Positions 1-8,707 of a DNA stretch of 64,000 nt are shown piece after piece. Numbering within the stretch: the stretch's first letter is position 1; every line of letters begins with the position of its first letter. The DNA lies in NCBI RefSeq assembly GCF_014174275.1, contig NZ_JABEQK010000012.1:1-64000 (forward strand), written 5' to 3'. The DNA is from Gluconacetobacter takamatsuzukensis. Lineage in GTDB: Bacteria > Pseudomonadota > Alphaproteobacteria > Acetobacterales > Acetobacteraceae. A model generated the notes under the pieces. The model had not been told where the DNA came from. It saw only the letters and a program-made list of their open reading frames with translations, and did no database searches. The translations under genes and the position numbers were made by a program.

Positions 1-1
1 C

Positions 2-121
2 GCGGATCGGGTGGCGTTTTTCTACATGGGCGAACTGGTCGAGGTGGACAGTGCGGACCGCATGTTCACCGCCCCGCGCGAGCGGCGGACCCAGGATTAC
101 ATTACCGGCCGGTTCGGCTGA
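2..121 (+). CDS. pstB: Phosphate ABC transporter ATP-binding protein PstB, C-terminal fragment
   Basis: This is the last 39 codons of a gene that begins before the window. The readable tail has [10 protein letters not shown] and ends in [10 protein letters not shown], the characteristic C-terminus of PstB, the ATPase of the high-affinity phosphate importer PstSCAB. The nucleotide-binding motifs lie outside the window. The gene sits 28 bases upstream of phoU, the usual pst-phoU order, so both are probably co-transcribed and phosphate-controlled by PhoB; the Pho boxes would lie upstream of the window. Confidence 0.9.
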   Translation, partial: ADRVAFFYMGELVEVDSADRMFTAPRERRTQDYITGRFG

Positions 122-149
122 GGCCGGCGGGCACGGGGGAGAGGCAGCC

Positions 150-848
150 ATGGTCAAGGAACAGGCGCACACCGTCAGCCGCTACGAGCAGCAGCTTGCG
201 GAATTGCGCGACATGATGGTCGCGATGGGGCGGCTGGTGACGCGCCAGACCGAGCAGGCGGTCGCCGCCGTCGTCGAGGGCGATACCGAGGCCGGCCGCG
301 CGGCGCAGGCGCTCGACCCGCAGGTGGACCAGCTGGAGCGCGATATCGAGACGCTGGCGATCCGCCTGCTGGCGCTGCGCGCGCCGATGGCGGGCGATTT
401 GCGCGAGATCGTGGCGGCGATGAAGATTTCGGGCGACCTGGAGCGAATCGGCGACTGCGCGGCCAGCGTCGCCAAGCGCGCGCTCAAGGTCGATGCCGTG
501 CCGACCGATGTGCCGGCCGGGGCGCTGCGCAGCATGGGGCGGCTGGTGCAGGAGAATCTGCGCCGGGCGATCGATGCGCTCGACCAGCGCGACAGCGCGC
601 GCGCGGTCGAGGTCTGGCAGTCTGACGCGGCGGTGGACGAGCTGTATACCGCCATGTTCCGCGAGCTGGTGACGTACATGATGGAGGACCCGCGGACCAT
701 CCGGTCCTGCACCCATTTGCTGTTCATCGCCAAGAACCTGGAGCGGATCGGCGACCACGCGACCAATATCGCCGAGCGCGTCTATTACGCCGCGACGGGC
801 GAGATGCTGCCCACGGAGCGGCCGCGCGGGGGTGCATCGGTCCGCTGA
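150..848 (+). CDS. phoU: Phosphate signalling protein PhoU
   Basis: The product is 232 residues, the usual PhoU length, and is built of two repeated three-helix PhoU domains. Each repeat carries the metal-binding helix: LERIGDCAASVAKR in the first half and LERIGDHATNIAERV in the second. PhoU links the Pst transporter to the PhoR/PhoB two-component system and represses the Pho regulon when phosphate is plentiful. The start at 150 is chosen because it follows a purine-rich stretch (GGGGGAGAGG) and gives the family N-terminus; the reading frame stays open further upstream, but that part overlaps pstB. The gene follows pstB directly, and nothing else of the regulon lies downstream. Confidence 0.95.
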   Translation: MVKEQAHTVSRYEQQLAELRDMMVAMGRLVTRQTEQAVAAVVEGDTEAGRAAQALDPQVDQLERDIETLAIRLLALRAPMAGDLREIVAAMKISGDLERIGDCAASVAKRALKVDAVPTDVPAGALRSMGRLVQENLRRAIDALDQRDSARAVEVWQSDAAVDELYTAMFRELVTYMMEDPRTIRSCTHLLFIAKNLERIGDHATNIAERVYYAATGEMLPTERPRGGASVR

Positions 849-935
849 CGCGCCCAGCGGGTGGCGCCTTTGAGGCATGTCGGCAGGGGGAGGCCGCCAT
901 GCTTACATTTCGTAGCATAATGCCCTGATTTCGAA

Positions 936-973
936 CCGGGTCTCCATGGTTAGATTTCATGGTTTGGACCCGG
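936..973 (+). other. Imperfect hairpin in the leader of the Spy-like gene
   Basis: CCGGGTC at 936-942 pairs with GACCCGG at 967-973, and an inner CATG pair lies at 945-948 and 958-961. It sits about 40 bases before the ATG at 1012. It could be an mRNA leader structure or the phoU terminator, but no T-run follows it. Confidence 0.3.
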
Positions 974-1011
974 GGCGAACCCGGGCCGGTTACGGAAACA
1001 GAGGCTCACAC

Positions 1012-1536
1012 ATGTTCAAGAAGACGATCCTGGCGGTGACGGTCATGGCGGGCCTGTCGGCGACCGTGGCCCAGGCGCACGATATGCCCCCGCCCCCGCC
1101 GGGGCCTGGCATGCATGGCGGCTGGGGCGCGCGCGGCGGCATGGAAGTGCTGGCCGGGCTGAAGCTGACGCCCGCGCAGCACAAGCAGATCCACGCGATC
1201 CTGCAGGCCGCGCGCAAGGACAAGCGCGGGGACTGGAAGCAGGAAGGCGCCCTGCACGAGCAGATCAGGGACCTGCTGCTGACGCCGGGCCCGGTCGATC
1301 GGGCGAAGCTGGCCTCGCTGACCCAGCAGATCGAAGCCCTGCACCAGGCCGCCGTCGACAGCCGGCTGGACGTGGCGGTCAAGATCCATGACATCCTGAC
1401 GCCGGAGCAGTTGGCCGATGCGAAGGCGCGCGAGGACAAGATCCGTTCGCTGCGCGACCAGCTGGACGAGCTGACGGCGCCGCCCCCGCCGCCCCAGGGT
1501 GCCAAGGGCGCGCCCAAGGACGACGACGCGCAATAA
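1012..1536 (+). CDS. Spy/CpxP-like periplasmic protein with LTxxQ motifs
   Basis: The product is 174 residues. It opens with a clear signal peptide (MFKKTILAVTVMAGLSATVAQA, cleavage near residue 22), followed by a proline/glycine-rich segment and a helical domain with two LTPxQ motifs (LTPAQHKQI near residue 50, LTPEQL near residue 130). These are the marks of the Spy/CpxP/heavy-metal-resistance family of periplasmic chaperone-like stress proteins. The C-terminus is a Pro stretch followed by a charged tail. The start at 1012 is the one that gives the signal peptide; an in-frame ATG at 946 would put 22 extra residues before it. It stands alone, so no client or partner can be read from context. 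Confidence 0.75.
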   Translation: MFKKTILAVTVMAGLSATVAQAHDMPPPPPGPGMHGGWGARGGMEVLAGLKLTPAQHKQIHAILQAARKDKRGDWKQEGALHEQIRDLLLTPGPVDRAKLASLTQQIEALHQAAVDSRLDVAVKIHDILTPEQLADAKAREDKIRSLRDQLDELTAPPPPPQGAKGAPKDDDAQ

Positions 1537-1547
1537 GCAGCCTGCCT

Positions 1548-1584
1548 GCGGATGCGTGCCGGGGGTGACCCGGCGTGCATCCGC
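1548..1584 (+). terminator. Strong stem-loop after the Spy-like gene
   Basis: GCGGATGC and GCCGGG on the left pair with CCCGGC and GCATCCGC on the right, interrupted only by a GT/GT internal mismatch. It begins 12 bases after the stop codon. There is no clear T-run, so it is either a weak intrinsic terminator or an mRNA-stabilising hairpin. Confidence 0.45.
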
Positions 1585-1623
1585 CCCGCAGGGCGGGTGC
1601 GACTCCGCGGGGGAGCGGAATCG

Positions 1624-1652
1624 TTGACAGCGGGAGGGGAGGGGCGTAAAGC
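1624..1652 (+). promoter_or_regulatory. Candidate sigma70-type promoter for the ffh operon
   Basis: A perfect -35 box TTGACA at 1624-1629 is followed after 17 bases by TAAAGC (1647-1652), a weak -10 match. It lies 75 bases before the proposed ffh start and after the hairpin that closes the previous gene. The call rests on sequence match alone. Confidence 0.4.
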
Positions 1653-1726
1653 CTGCCCCGGAAATCAGGACCGCCGCCTCGCGAGTGTTCGCGCAGTGGC
1701 GCGATATCTTTTGGGGTGAACGTCCT

Positions 1727-3112
1727 TTGTTCGAGGCGCTGTCAGGTAAGCTTTCCGGTGTGTTCGACGGCCTCGCCAAGCGCGGCGCGCTGTCCGAGGC
1801 CGATGTGGCCGAGGCGATGCGTGAAGTGCGCTTGGCGATGCTGGACGCCGACGTGGCCCTGCCGGTCGTCAAGGATTTCGTCACCAAGGTGCGCGAGCGC
1901 GCCGTGGGGCACGAGGTGCTGGACAGCATCTCGCCCGGCCAGGCCGTCGCCAAGATCGTCAACGACGCGCTGATCGACGCCCTGGGCGGTGCCGGCGCGG
2001 TGCCGCTGAACCTGAACGCGGTTCCGCCGGTGCCGATCCTGATGGTCGGCCTGCAGGGTTCGGGCAAGACCACGACCTCGGGCAAGATCGCCCTGCGGCT
2101 GGCGACCCGCGAGCGCAAGAAGGTGCTGCTGGCCAGCCTGGATACCCAGCGCCCGGCCGCCCAGTTGCAGTTGCAGCAGCTTGCCGAGCGCGCCGGCGTG
2201 CCCTCGCTGCCCATCGTGCCCGGCCAGACGCCGGTCGAGATCGCGCGGCGGGCCATGGATACCGGGCGGCGCGAAGGGTTCGACGTCGTCATCCTCGACA
2301 CCGCCGGCCGCCTGTCGATCGACGAGGCCTTGATGAACGAGGTGCGGGAGATCCGCGCCGAGACGTCGCCGGCCGAAACCCTGCTGGTCGTCGATGCGAT
2401 GACCGGCCAGGATGCCGTCAACACCGCCCGCGCGTTCAACGAGGCCGTGGGCGTGACCGGCGTGGTCATGACCCGCATGGACGGCGATGCCCGTGGCGGC
2501 GCCGCGCTGTCGATGCGCGCCGTGACCGGCGCGCCGATCAAGCTGACCGGTTCGGGCGAGAAGCTGGACGCGCTGGAGGAGTTCCATCCCGAGCGCGTGG
2601 CCGGCCGTATCCTGGGCCTGGGCGACATCGCCGGCCTGGTCGAGAAGGCCGCCGACACCCTGGATCACGAAGAGAGCGAGAAGATCGCCCTCAAGATGAT
2701 GCAGGGCAAGTTCGACCTGGACGACTATGCCGCGCAGATCCGCCAGATCGCCAAGATGGGCTCGCTGTCGGGGATCCTCGACATGCTGCCCGGCATGGGC
2801 AAGGTCAAGCAGGCGCTGGGCGACAAGGACCTGGATACCTCGGTCCTGAAGCGCCACCAGGCCATCATTTCGTCCATGACCCGGGCGGAGCGCAAGACGC
2901 CCGCCATCATCAAGGCGTCGCGCAAGAAGCGCATCGCCGCCGGGTCGGGCAGCACTGTTCAGGACGTCAACCGGCTGCTGAAGCAGTTCGATGACATGTC
3001 CACGATGATGAAGCGGATCAACAAGCTGGGCATGAAAGGTCTCATGCGCCAGGGAATGTCCGCTCTCATGCCCAAGGGGCCGAAACCGCCCGGCGGCCGT
3101 CCGTTCGGCTGA
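1727..3112 (+). CDS. ffh: Signal recognition particle protein Ffh (SRP54)
   Basis: Ffh is the GTPase that binds 4.5S RNA and signal sequences of nascent membrane proteins and docks with FtsY. From the TTG at 1727 the product is 461 residues and begins [16 protein letters not shown], the standard family N-terminus. The N domain is followed by the G domain, with the P-loop [10 protein letters not shown] near residue 108 and the G3 motif DTAGRL, then a methionine-rich M domain ending in [12 protein letters not shown]. The TTG start is preferred because GGGGTGA lies 7 bases before it; a GTG at 1685 in the same frame would add 14 residues without a good ribosome-binding site. It leads the rpsP-rimM-trmD-rplS group. 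Confidence 0.96.
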   Translation: MFEALSGKLSGVFDGLAKRGALSEADVAEAMREVRLAMLDADVALPVVKDFVTKVRERAVGHEVLDSISPGQAVAKIVNDALIDALGGAGAVPLNLNAVPPVPILMVGLQGSGKTTTSGKIALRLATRERKKVLLASLDTQRPAAQLQLQQLAERAGVPSLPIVPGQTPVEIARRAMDTGRREGFDVVILDTAGRLSIDEALMNEVREIRAETSPAETLLVVDAMTGQDAVNTARAFNEAVGVTGVVMTRMDGDARGGAALSMRAVTGAPIKLTGSGEKLDALEEFHPERVAGRILGLGDIAGLVEKAADTLDHEESEKIALKMMQGKFDLDDYAAQIRQIAKMGSLSGILDMLPGMGKVKQALGDKDLDTSVLKRHQAIISSMTRAERKTPAIIKASRKKRIAAGSGSTVQDVNRLLKQFDDMSTMMKRINKLGMKGLMRQGMSALMPKGPKPPGGRPFG

Positions 3113-3179
3113 CGCGATCGACCCGATCGTTTCGACCCTCTCTGCATTCCGCACGTTTTCATTTCGGAGAATTGCCTCA

Positions 3180-3530
3180 ATGAGCCTGAAGATCCGCCTC
3201 GCCCGCGCCGGCGCGAAGAAGCGCCCCTACTACCACATCGTGGTGGCCGACAGCCGTTCGCCCCGCGACGGCCGCTTCATCGAGAAGGTGGGCGCCTACA
3301 ACCCGATGCTGCCGTCCGAGCACGCCGAGCGCGTGCGCCTGGTCAACGAGCGCATCACCCACTGGCTGTCGCAGGGCGCCCTGCCGACCGACCGCGTCGC
3401 CCGCTTCCTGGGCAATGCCGGCCTGATCGCGAAGCCGGTCTATACCGAGCAGCCGAAGAAGTCCGCGCCGAAGAAGCGTGCGCAGGAGCGGGCCGCCGCT
3501 GCTGCCGCTGCTGCCGCCGCGGTGGCCTGA
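3180..3530 (+). CDS. rpsP: 30S ribosomal protein S16
   Basis: The 116-residue product has the S16 N-terminus [20 protein letters not shown] and the [22 protein letters not shown] block. S16 is a core small-subunit protein that stabilises 16S rRNA during assembly. The C-terminus is extended by a lysine/alanine-rich tail ([12 protein letters not shown] and then a run of alanines), as is common in alphaproteobacterial S16. It lies between ffh and rimM, consistent with one translation-related operon. Confidence 0.98.
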   Translation: MSLKIRLARAGAKKRPYYHIVVADSRSPRDGRFIEKVGAYNPMLPSEHAERVRLVNERITHWLSQGALPTDRVARFLGNAGLIAKPVYTEQPKKSAPKKRAQERAAAAAAAAAAVA

Positions 3531-3566
3531 ACCAGCGCGGATTGAGGACACAGGCGGGCTGAACCG

Positions 3567-4130
3567 GTGGATCGCGATCGTATCCTGATGGGTGTGGTGG
3601 GGCGGCCGCATGGCGTGCGGGGGCTGGTGCGCGTGCACAGCTACGCCGCCGTGCCGGAAGACCTGACGGCCTACGGAACGCTGACCGACGACCGGGGACA
3701 GGCCTGGACCCTGCGCTGGCGCGGTGACGGCATTGCCGAACTGCGCGACGCGGCGGGCCAGGCCGTGGCCTCGCGCGAGGCTGCCCAGGCGCTGGTCAAC
3801 CGCCGCCTGTACATCCCGCGTGCCAGCCTGCCCGAGCCCGATCAGGACGAATTCTACTTCGCCGACCTGATCGGCCTGCCGGTGCACGAGCAGGGCGGCG
3901 GGGTGCTGGGGCGTGTCCTGGTCGTCCACGATTACGGCGCCGGGGTCAGCCTGGAGATCGGTGGGGAGGGGCGTGCGCCCCTGATCCTGGCCTTTACCCA
4001 GGCCTGTTTCCCGGTGATCGACATCGCCGCCGGCCGGATCGAAGCGGTCCTGCCGGACGAGGTCGAGGTGCAGGGCGACCTGTCGGCGGAAGGGGAGCAT
4101 GCCTCCTCTGCCGTCGGGGGGGCGTCATGA
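3567..4130 (+). CDS. rimM: Ribosome maturation factor RimM
   Basis: RimM assists late 30S maturation and binds S19 near the 16S head. The 187-residue product begins at a GTG and shows the RimM N-terminal barrel motif [18 protein letters not shown]. The C-terminal PRC-like domain includes [13 protein letters not shown]. Its last four bases overlap the ATG of trmD (ATGA at 4127-4130), which indicates translational coupling. S16 lies immediately upstream, the conserved bacterial order. Confidence 0.96.
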   Translation: MDRDRILMGVVGRPHGVRGLVRVHSYAAVPEDLTAYGTLTDDRGQAWTLRWRGDGIAELRDAAGQAVASREAAQALVNRRLYIPRASLPEPDQDEFYFADLIGLPVHEQGGGVLGRVLVVHDYGAGVSLEIGGEGRAPLILAFTQACFPVIDIAAGRIEAVLPDEVEVQGDLSAEGEHASSAVGGAS

Positions 4131-4873
4131 CCTGGCAGGCGACCGTGCTGACCCTGTTTCCGGGCATGTTCCCCGGTCCGCTCGGCCAGTCTCTGGCCGG
4201 ACGGGCGCTGGAGGACGGGCTGTGGTCGCTCGAACCCCGCGACCTGCGCGCGTACGGTCTGGGGCGGCACCGGGTGGTGGACGACACGCCTTTCGGCGGC
4301 GGGGCCGGCATGGTCATGCGGCCGGATGTCGTGGCCGCGGCACTGCGCGACGTGTCGGCCGCCGGGCGCCCGGTGATCTACCCGACGCCCCGTGGACGCC
4401 TGCTGCGCCAGGACGACGTCCGTCGCCTGTCCGGCGGCCCTGGCGTGGTGGTGCTGTGCGGGCGCTACGAGGGGGTGGACGAGCGGGTGCTGGAGGAATG
4501 CGCCGTCGAGCAGGTCTCGATCGGCGATTACGTCCTCTCGGGCGGGGAGATGGCGGCGCTGGTGCTGCTGGATTCCTGCGTCCGGCTGATCCCCGGCGTC
4601 ATGGGCTCGGACGCCAGCGGCACGGAGGAAAGCTTCTCCGACGGGCTGCTGGAATATCCGCATTACACCAAGCCGGCGAGCTGGGCGGGGCGCGATGTCC
4701 CCGACATCCTGCTGTCCGGTCATCACGCCGCCATCGCACGCTGGCGGCAGACTGAATCCGAGACGGCGACCCAGATCCGCCGGCCCGATCTCTGGGCCGC
4801 GTATCGGCGCCGCACCGGCCAAGACACGTCCGATCCGGTCAGCCATGCGGCTGATCCCGACCGGCTGCACTGA
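4127..4873 (+). CDS. trmD: tRNA (guanine-37-N1)-methyltransferase TrmD
   Basis: TrmD is the SPOUT-fold enzyme that methylates G37 of tRNAs reading CNN and related codons and so prevents +1 frameshifting. The 248-residue product has the family opening VLTLFPGMF, the RYEGVDERV segment, and the knotted AdoMet-binding region with [19 protein letters not shown]. It overlaps rimM by four bases. The tRNA-Pro(GGG) found later in this window carries G at the position after the anticodon and would be a natural substrate. Confidence 0.97.
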   Translation: MTWQATVLTLFPGMFPGPLGQSLAGRALEDGLWSLEPRDLRAYGLGRHRVVDDTPFGGGAGMVMRPDVVAAALRDVSAAGRPVIYPTPRGRLLRQDDVRRLSGGPGVVVLCGRYEGVDERVLEECAVEQVSIGDYVLSGGEMAALVLLDSCVRLIPGVMGSDASGTEESFSDGLLEYPHYTKPASWAGRDVPDILLSGHHAAIARWRQTESETATQIRRPDLWAAYRRRTGQDTSDPVSHAADPDRLH

Positions 4874-4903
4874 CTAGACTGTTTTGAAACGAGGAACCCG
4901 ATC

Positions 4904-5284
4904 ATGAACATTATCCAGCAGTACGAGGCCGGTGAGATTGCCCGCCTCTCCGCCGAGCGTGCGGTCCCCGAATTCGGCCCCGGCGACACGGTTCGCGTGT
5001 CGGTCCGCGTTGTCGAAGGCGAGCGCAAGCGCGTCCAGGCCTATGAAGGCGTGGTGATCGCCCGTTCGAACAAGGGGCTGAACAGCAACTTCACCGTTCG
5101 CAAGATCTCGAACGGCGAGGGCGTCGAGCGCGTGTTCCCGCTCTATGCCCCCACGATCGCCGAGATCAAGGTCGTGCGTCGCGGCGCCGTCCGTCGCGCG
5201 AAGCTGTATTACCTGCGCGGCCGTCGCGGCAAGTCGGCGCGTATCGCCGAGCGCGCCCGCGAGACGGTGACGGCCCAGGCCTGA
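4904..5284 (+). CDS. rplS: 50S ribosomal protein L19
   Basis: The 126-residue product shows the L19 signature: [33 protein letters not shown] in the middle and [24 protein letters not shown] near the C-terminus. L19 lies at the 30S-50S interface. It ends the ffh-rpsP-rimM-trmD-rplS series, and a GC-rich hairpin follows the stop codon. Confidence 0.98.
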   Translation: MNIIQQYEAGEIARLSAERAVPEFGPGDTVRVSVRVVEGERKRVQAYEGVVIARSNKGLNSNFTVRKISNGEGVERVFPLYAPTIAEIKVVRRGAVRRAKLYYLRGRRGKSARIAERARETVTAQA

Positions 5285-5299
5285 TCGCCGTCCGATACG

Positions 5300-5346
5300 C
5301 GATGCGTCGCGCCGCCCACCGCCCTGGCCGGCGGGGCGGCGCATCG
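5300..5346 (+). terminator. Hairpin after rplS
   Basis: CGATGC and GCCGCCC on the left pair with GGGGCGGC and GCATCG on the right, with a small bulge on the left arm and a GC-rich loop. It begins 16 bases after the rplS stop. No clean T-run follows, so termination here is plausible but not certain. Confidence 0.45.
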
Positions 5347-5370
5347 TCCTGATTTACGGGTTCGTTCCCT

Positions 5371-5399
5371 CGCCGCCTGCGCGACCCGCGCGGGCGGCG
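5371..5399 (+). other. GC-rich stem-loop in the leuC leader
   Basis: CGCCGCC-T-GCGCG pairs with CGCGC-G-GGCGGCG around a three-base loop; the central T can pair with G in RNA, giving a continuous 13-bp stem. It lies about 40 bases before the leuC start codon. No leucine-rich leader peptide could be found, so classical attenuation is not supported; it may affect mRNA stability or initiation. Confidence 0.35.
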
Positions 5400-5440
5400 G
5401 GGCCGTTCCCCGCCATGCCGTTCCGAAGGGGGAAAGACCG

Positions 5441-6844
5441 ATGGCCGCACGCACGCTGTTCGACAAGATCTGGGACAGTCACGTCGTGGAACGGCTCGAG
5501 GACGGCACGGCCATTCTCTATATAGACCGTCACCTCGTGCATGAGGTCACGAGCCCCCAGGCGTTCGAGGGGCTGCGCATCAGCGGCCGCCGCCTGCGCC
5601 GGCCCGATGCGACCATCGCGGTGGTGGACCATAACGTGCCGACCTCGGACCGTACCCTGCCGATCGAGGAGCCGGAAAGCCGCAACCAGATCGAGACGCT
5701 GGAGCGCAATGTCCGGGAATTCGGCGTGCCCTATTTCCCGCTGCTGTCGGAGCGGCAGGGCATCGTGCATGTGGTGGGGCCGGAGCAGGGGATTTCGCTG
5801 CCCGGCATGACCATCGTCTGCGGCGACAGCCATACCTCCACCCACGGCGCGCTGGGCGCGCTGGCATTCGGCATCGGCACGTCCGAGGTCGAGCATGTGA
5901 TGGCGACCCAGACCCTGCTGCAGAAGCCCGCCCGCAACATGAAGGTGGTGGTCGAGGGCACGCTGGGCGCGGGAGTGACCGCCAAGGACGTGATGCTGGC
6001 GATCATCGGCACCATCGGCACCGCCGGCGGCACCGGCTACGTCATCGAATTCGCAGGGTCGACCATTCGCGGCCTGGACATGGCCGGGCGGATGACGATC
6101 TGCAACATGTCGATCGAGGCGGGTGCGCGCGCCGGCCTGGTGGCGCCGGACGAGACGACGTTCGAATATGTGCGCGGCCGGCCCTTCGCCCCGCAGGGCG
6201 AGGCGTTCGAGCAGGCGGTGGCCTACTGGAAGACGCTGGTGGCCGACGAGGGCGCGCAGTACGACAAGGTCGTGGAACTGCGGGCCGAGGATATTCCGCC
6301 GGTCCTGACCTGGGGCACCAGCCCCGAGACGGTGATCCCGGTATCCGGCACCGTGCCCGACCCGGCGGCCGAGGGCGACGAGGCCAAGCGCGCGCAGATG
6401 CAGCGCATGCTCGATTATATGGGGCTGGAAGCCGGGCAGAAGATTGCCGGCGTGCCGGTCGATGTCGTGTTCATCGGCTCCTGCACCAACAGCCGGATCG
6501 AGGATCTGCGCGCGGCGGCGGCCATCGTGGCGGGGCGGCATGTGGCGCCGGGCGTGCGCGCCATGGTGGTGCCCGGCTCGGGCATCGTGAAGGCGCAGGC
6601 CGAGCGCGAGGGGCTGGACCAGGTCTTTCTGGGTGCCGGTTTCGAATGGCGCGAGGCCGGGTGCTCGATGTGCCTGGGCATGAACCCCGACCGGCTGACG
6701 CCGGGGCAGCGCTGTGCCTCGACCTCCAACCGCAATTTCGAAGGGCGGCAGGGGCCGGGCGGGCGCACGCACCTGCTCTCGCCCGCGATGGCGGCGGCGG
6801 CGGCGGTGACGGGACATCTGACGGACGTGCGGGAGCTGATCTGA
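5441..6844 (+). CDS. leuC: 3-isopropylmalate dehydratase large subunit LeuC
   Basis: LeuC is the [4Fe-4S] subunit of isopropylmalate isomerase, which with LeuD converts 2- to 3-isopropylmalate in leucine synthesis. The 467-residue product has the aconitase-family N-terminus [16 protein letters not shown], the [13 protein letters not shown] motif, and the cluster ligands in GSCTNSR (Cys348) and [12 protein letters not shown] (Cys408, Cys411). A GGGGGAAAG ribosome-binding site precedes the ATG. leuD follows after 3 bases. Confidence 0.97.
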   Translation: MAARTLFDKIWDSHVVERLEDGTAILYIDRHLVHEVTSPQAFEGLRISGRRLRRPDATIAVVDHNVPTSDRTLPIEEPESRNQIETLERNVREFGVPYFPLLSERQGIVHVVGPEQGISLPGMTIVCGDSHTSTHGALGALAFGIGTSEVEHVMATQTLLQKPARNMKVVVEGTLGAGVTAKDVMLAIIGTIGTAGGTGYVIEFAGSTIRGLDMAGRMTICNMSIEAGARAGLVAPDETTFEYVRGRPFAPQGEAFEQAVAYWKTLVADEGAQYDKVVELRAEDIPPVLTWGTSPETVIPVSGTVPDPAAEGDEAKRAQMQRMLDYMGLEAGQKIAGVPVDVVFIGSCTNSRIEDLRAAAAIVAGRHVAPGVRAMVVPGSGIVKAQAEREGLDQVFLGAGFEWREAGCSMCLGMNPDRLTPGQRCASTSNRNFEGRQGPGGRTHLLSPAMAAAAAVTGHLTDVRELI

Positions 6845-6847
6845 GCC

Positions 6848-7471
6848 ATGGAGAAATTTACCGTCCTGACCGCCATCGCGGCCCCGCTGCCCGAGGCGAA
6901 TGTCGACACCGACAAGATCATCCCGGCGCGGTTCCTCAAGACCACCAAGCGGTCCGGCCTGGGCGTGCATGCCTTCGACGGCATGCGCTACAATCCCGAC
7001 GGGTCGGAAAAGCCGGATTTCGTGCTGAACCGGGAGCCCTATCGCAAGGCGGGCATCCTGATCACCCATGACAATCTGGGCTGTGGCTCGTCGCGCGAGC
7101 ACGCGCCCTGGGCGCTGCTGGATTTCGGTATCCGCTGCGTGATCGCGCCGTCCTTCGCCGATATCTTCTTCAACAACTGTTTCAAGAACGGCATCCTGCC
7201 GATCCGCCTGCCGCGCGAGATCTGCGATGCGCTGATGGACGATGCGCGGCTGGGCGCCAACGGCCGGCTGACGATCGACCTGGAGCGCCAGGTGGTCGTG
7301 CGCCCCGACGGCGAGGAGATCGGGTTCGAGATCGATCCGCTGCGCAAGCATCTTCTGCTGGAGGGGCTGGACGATATCGGCCAGACCATGCAGCACGAGG
7401 GCGCGATCAGCACGTTCGAGGCCGCGCGCGGCCAGGCCCAGCCCTGGCAGACCCGGATCGTGATCGACTGA
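6848..7471 (+). CDS. leuD: 3-isopropylmalate dehydratase small subunit LeuD
   Basis: The 207-residue product is the swivelling domain subunit that completes the isopropylmalate isomerase active site. It shows [14 protein letters not shown] near the N-terminus, [13 protein letters not shown] in the middle, and [17 protein letters not shown]. Its length matches bacterial LeuD. It starts three bases after leuC stops, and leuB follows after 41 bases, so the three genes probably form one unit. Confidence 0.97.
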   Translation: MEKFTVLTAIAAPLPEANVDTDKIIPARFLKTTKRSGLGVHAFDGMRYNPDGSEKPDFVLNREPYRKAGILITHDNLGCGSSREHAPWALLDFGIRCVIAPSFADIFFNNCFKNGILPIRLPREICDALMDDARLGANGRLTIDLERQVVVRPDGEEIGFEIDPLRKHLLLEGLDDIGQTMQHEGAISTFEAARGQAQPWQTRIVID

Positions 7472-7512
7472 CGTTCACGCGCCGCCTCTTTGTCACCACA
7501 GGAAAACGAGAA

Positions 7513-8625
7513 ATGACCGTTACCAAGAAGCTCCTTGTCCTGCCCGGCGACGGGATCGGCCCCGAGGTGATGAACGAGGTCGCGCGCGTCGTGGCGTGGA
7601 TGGGCCGGGCGCGCGGCATTGCCTTCGATATTTCCGAGGACCTGGTCGGCGGTGCGTCGCTGGCGGTGCATGGCGTGCCGATCCGTGACGAGGTGATCGT
7701 GGCGGCGCGCGCGGCGGATGCGGTGCTGTTCGGTTCGGTCGGCGATCCGAAATGGGCGTCGGTCGGTTTCGACCTGCGGCCCGAGGTCGCGATCCTGAAG
7801 CTGCGGCAGGAGCTGGGGCTGTTCGCCAACCTGCGCCCCGCCAAGGTATTCGACGCGCTGGCCGAGGCCAGCACGCTGAAGCCCGAAGTGGTGGCCGGGC
7901 TGGACATCATGATCGTGCGCGAATCGGTGGGCGGCATCTATTTCGGCACCCCGCGCGGCATCGAGACGCTGCCGGACGGCACGAAGCGCGGCATCAATAC
8001 CGAAATCTACACCACGCCCGAGATCGAGCGCGTGGCGCGGGTGGCCTTCGACCTGGCGCGTCAGCGCGGCAACCGCGTCTGCTCGGTCGAGAAATGCAAC
8101 GTGATGGAAAGCGGCCTTCTGTGGAAGCAGGTCGTGACCGAGCTGCATGCCCGCGAATATGCCGATGTGGAACTGACCCACATGCTGGCCGACAATTGCG
8201 CGATGCAGCTGGTGCGCAATCCGCGCCAGTTCGACGTGATCGTGACCGGCAACCTGTTCGGCGACCTACTGTCCGACCTGGCATCGATGCTGACCGGCAG
8301 CCTGGGCATGCTGCCCTCGGCCACGCTGGGGGCGGTGGATGCCGAGGGGCGGCGCCCGGCGCTGTACGAGCCGATCCATGGCAGCGCGCCCGACATCGCC
8401 GGCAAGGGAATCGCCAATCCGCTGGCGCAGATCCTCTCGTTCGCGATGCTGCTGCGCTATTCCTTCGGCATGGAGGAAGAGGCCGCGCTGATCGAGCAGG
8501 CGGTGGCCAACGTGCTGGCCAGCGGGCTGCGCACCGCCGACATCATGAGCCCGGGCATGGCCCAGGTCGGCACGTCGGTGATGGGCGAGGCCGTGGTGCG
8601 CGAACTCGACAAGCTGAACGGCTAA
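7513..8625 (+). CDS. leuB: 3-isopropylmalate dehydrogenase LeuB
   Basis: LeuB oxidatively decarboxylates 3-isopropylmalate with NAD+, the third dedicated step of leucine synthesis. The 370-residue product begins [20 protein letters not shown] and contains [19 protein letters not shown], the metal-binding region [24 protein letters not shown] and the NAD-binding [18 protein letters not shown] motif. AGGAAAACGAGAA precedes the ATG. A perfect inverted repeat downstream closes the operon. Confidence 0.97.
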   Translation: MTVTKKLLVLPGDGIGPEVMNEVARVVAWMGRARGIAFDISEDLVGGASLAVHGVPIRDEVIVAARAADAVLFGSVGDPKWASVGFDLRPEVAILKLRQELGLFANLRPAKVFDALAEASTLKPEVVAGLDIMIVRESVGGIYFGTPRGIETLPDGTKRGINTEIYTTPEIERVARVAFDLARQRGNRVCSVEKCNVMESGLLWKQVVTELHAREYADVELTHMLADNCAMQLVRNPRQFDVIVTGNLFGDLLSDLASMLTGSLGMLPSATLGAVDAEGRRPALYEPIHGSAPDIAGKGIANPLAQILSFAMLLRYSFGMEEEAALIEQAVANVLASGLRTADIMSPGMAQVGTSVMGEAVVRELDKLNG

Positions 8626-8674
8626 GTCGTTCCGGCGACCGCTCCGGTTCCCGGGGGGCGGCGCCGGGCTTCCC

Positions 8675-8707
8675 ATGACCCGAAGCATCTGGAATGCTTC
8701 GGGTCAT
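8675..8707 (+). terminator. Perfect 14-bp inverted repeat between leuB and the S9 peptidase gene
   Basis: ATGACCCGAAGCAT at 8675-8688 is exactly repeated in reverse complement at 8694-8707 around a five-base loop. It is 49 bases after the leuB stop and is not followed by a T-run. The right arm includes two in-frame ATG codons of the next gene, so in mRNA it would also hide the start region of that gene. Confidence 0.5.

Noticed and set aside
4871-4886. AGACTGTTTTGAAAC before rplS, resembling the MITE terminal repeat
   Set aside because: Only a partial match and no second end nearby. It is the leader of rplS, so chance similarity is the better explanation.
5347-5440. Leucine attenuator leader peptide before leuC
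   Set aside because: No short frame with a run of leucine codons; only a GC-rich stem is present.
5354-7396. 680-codon minus-strand open frame opposite leuC and leuD
   Set aside because: Shadow of leucine genes with verified catalytic motifs.
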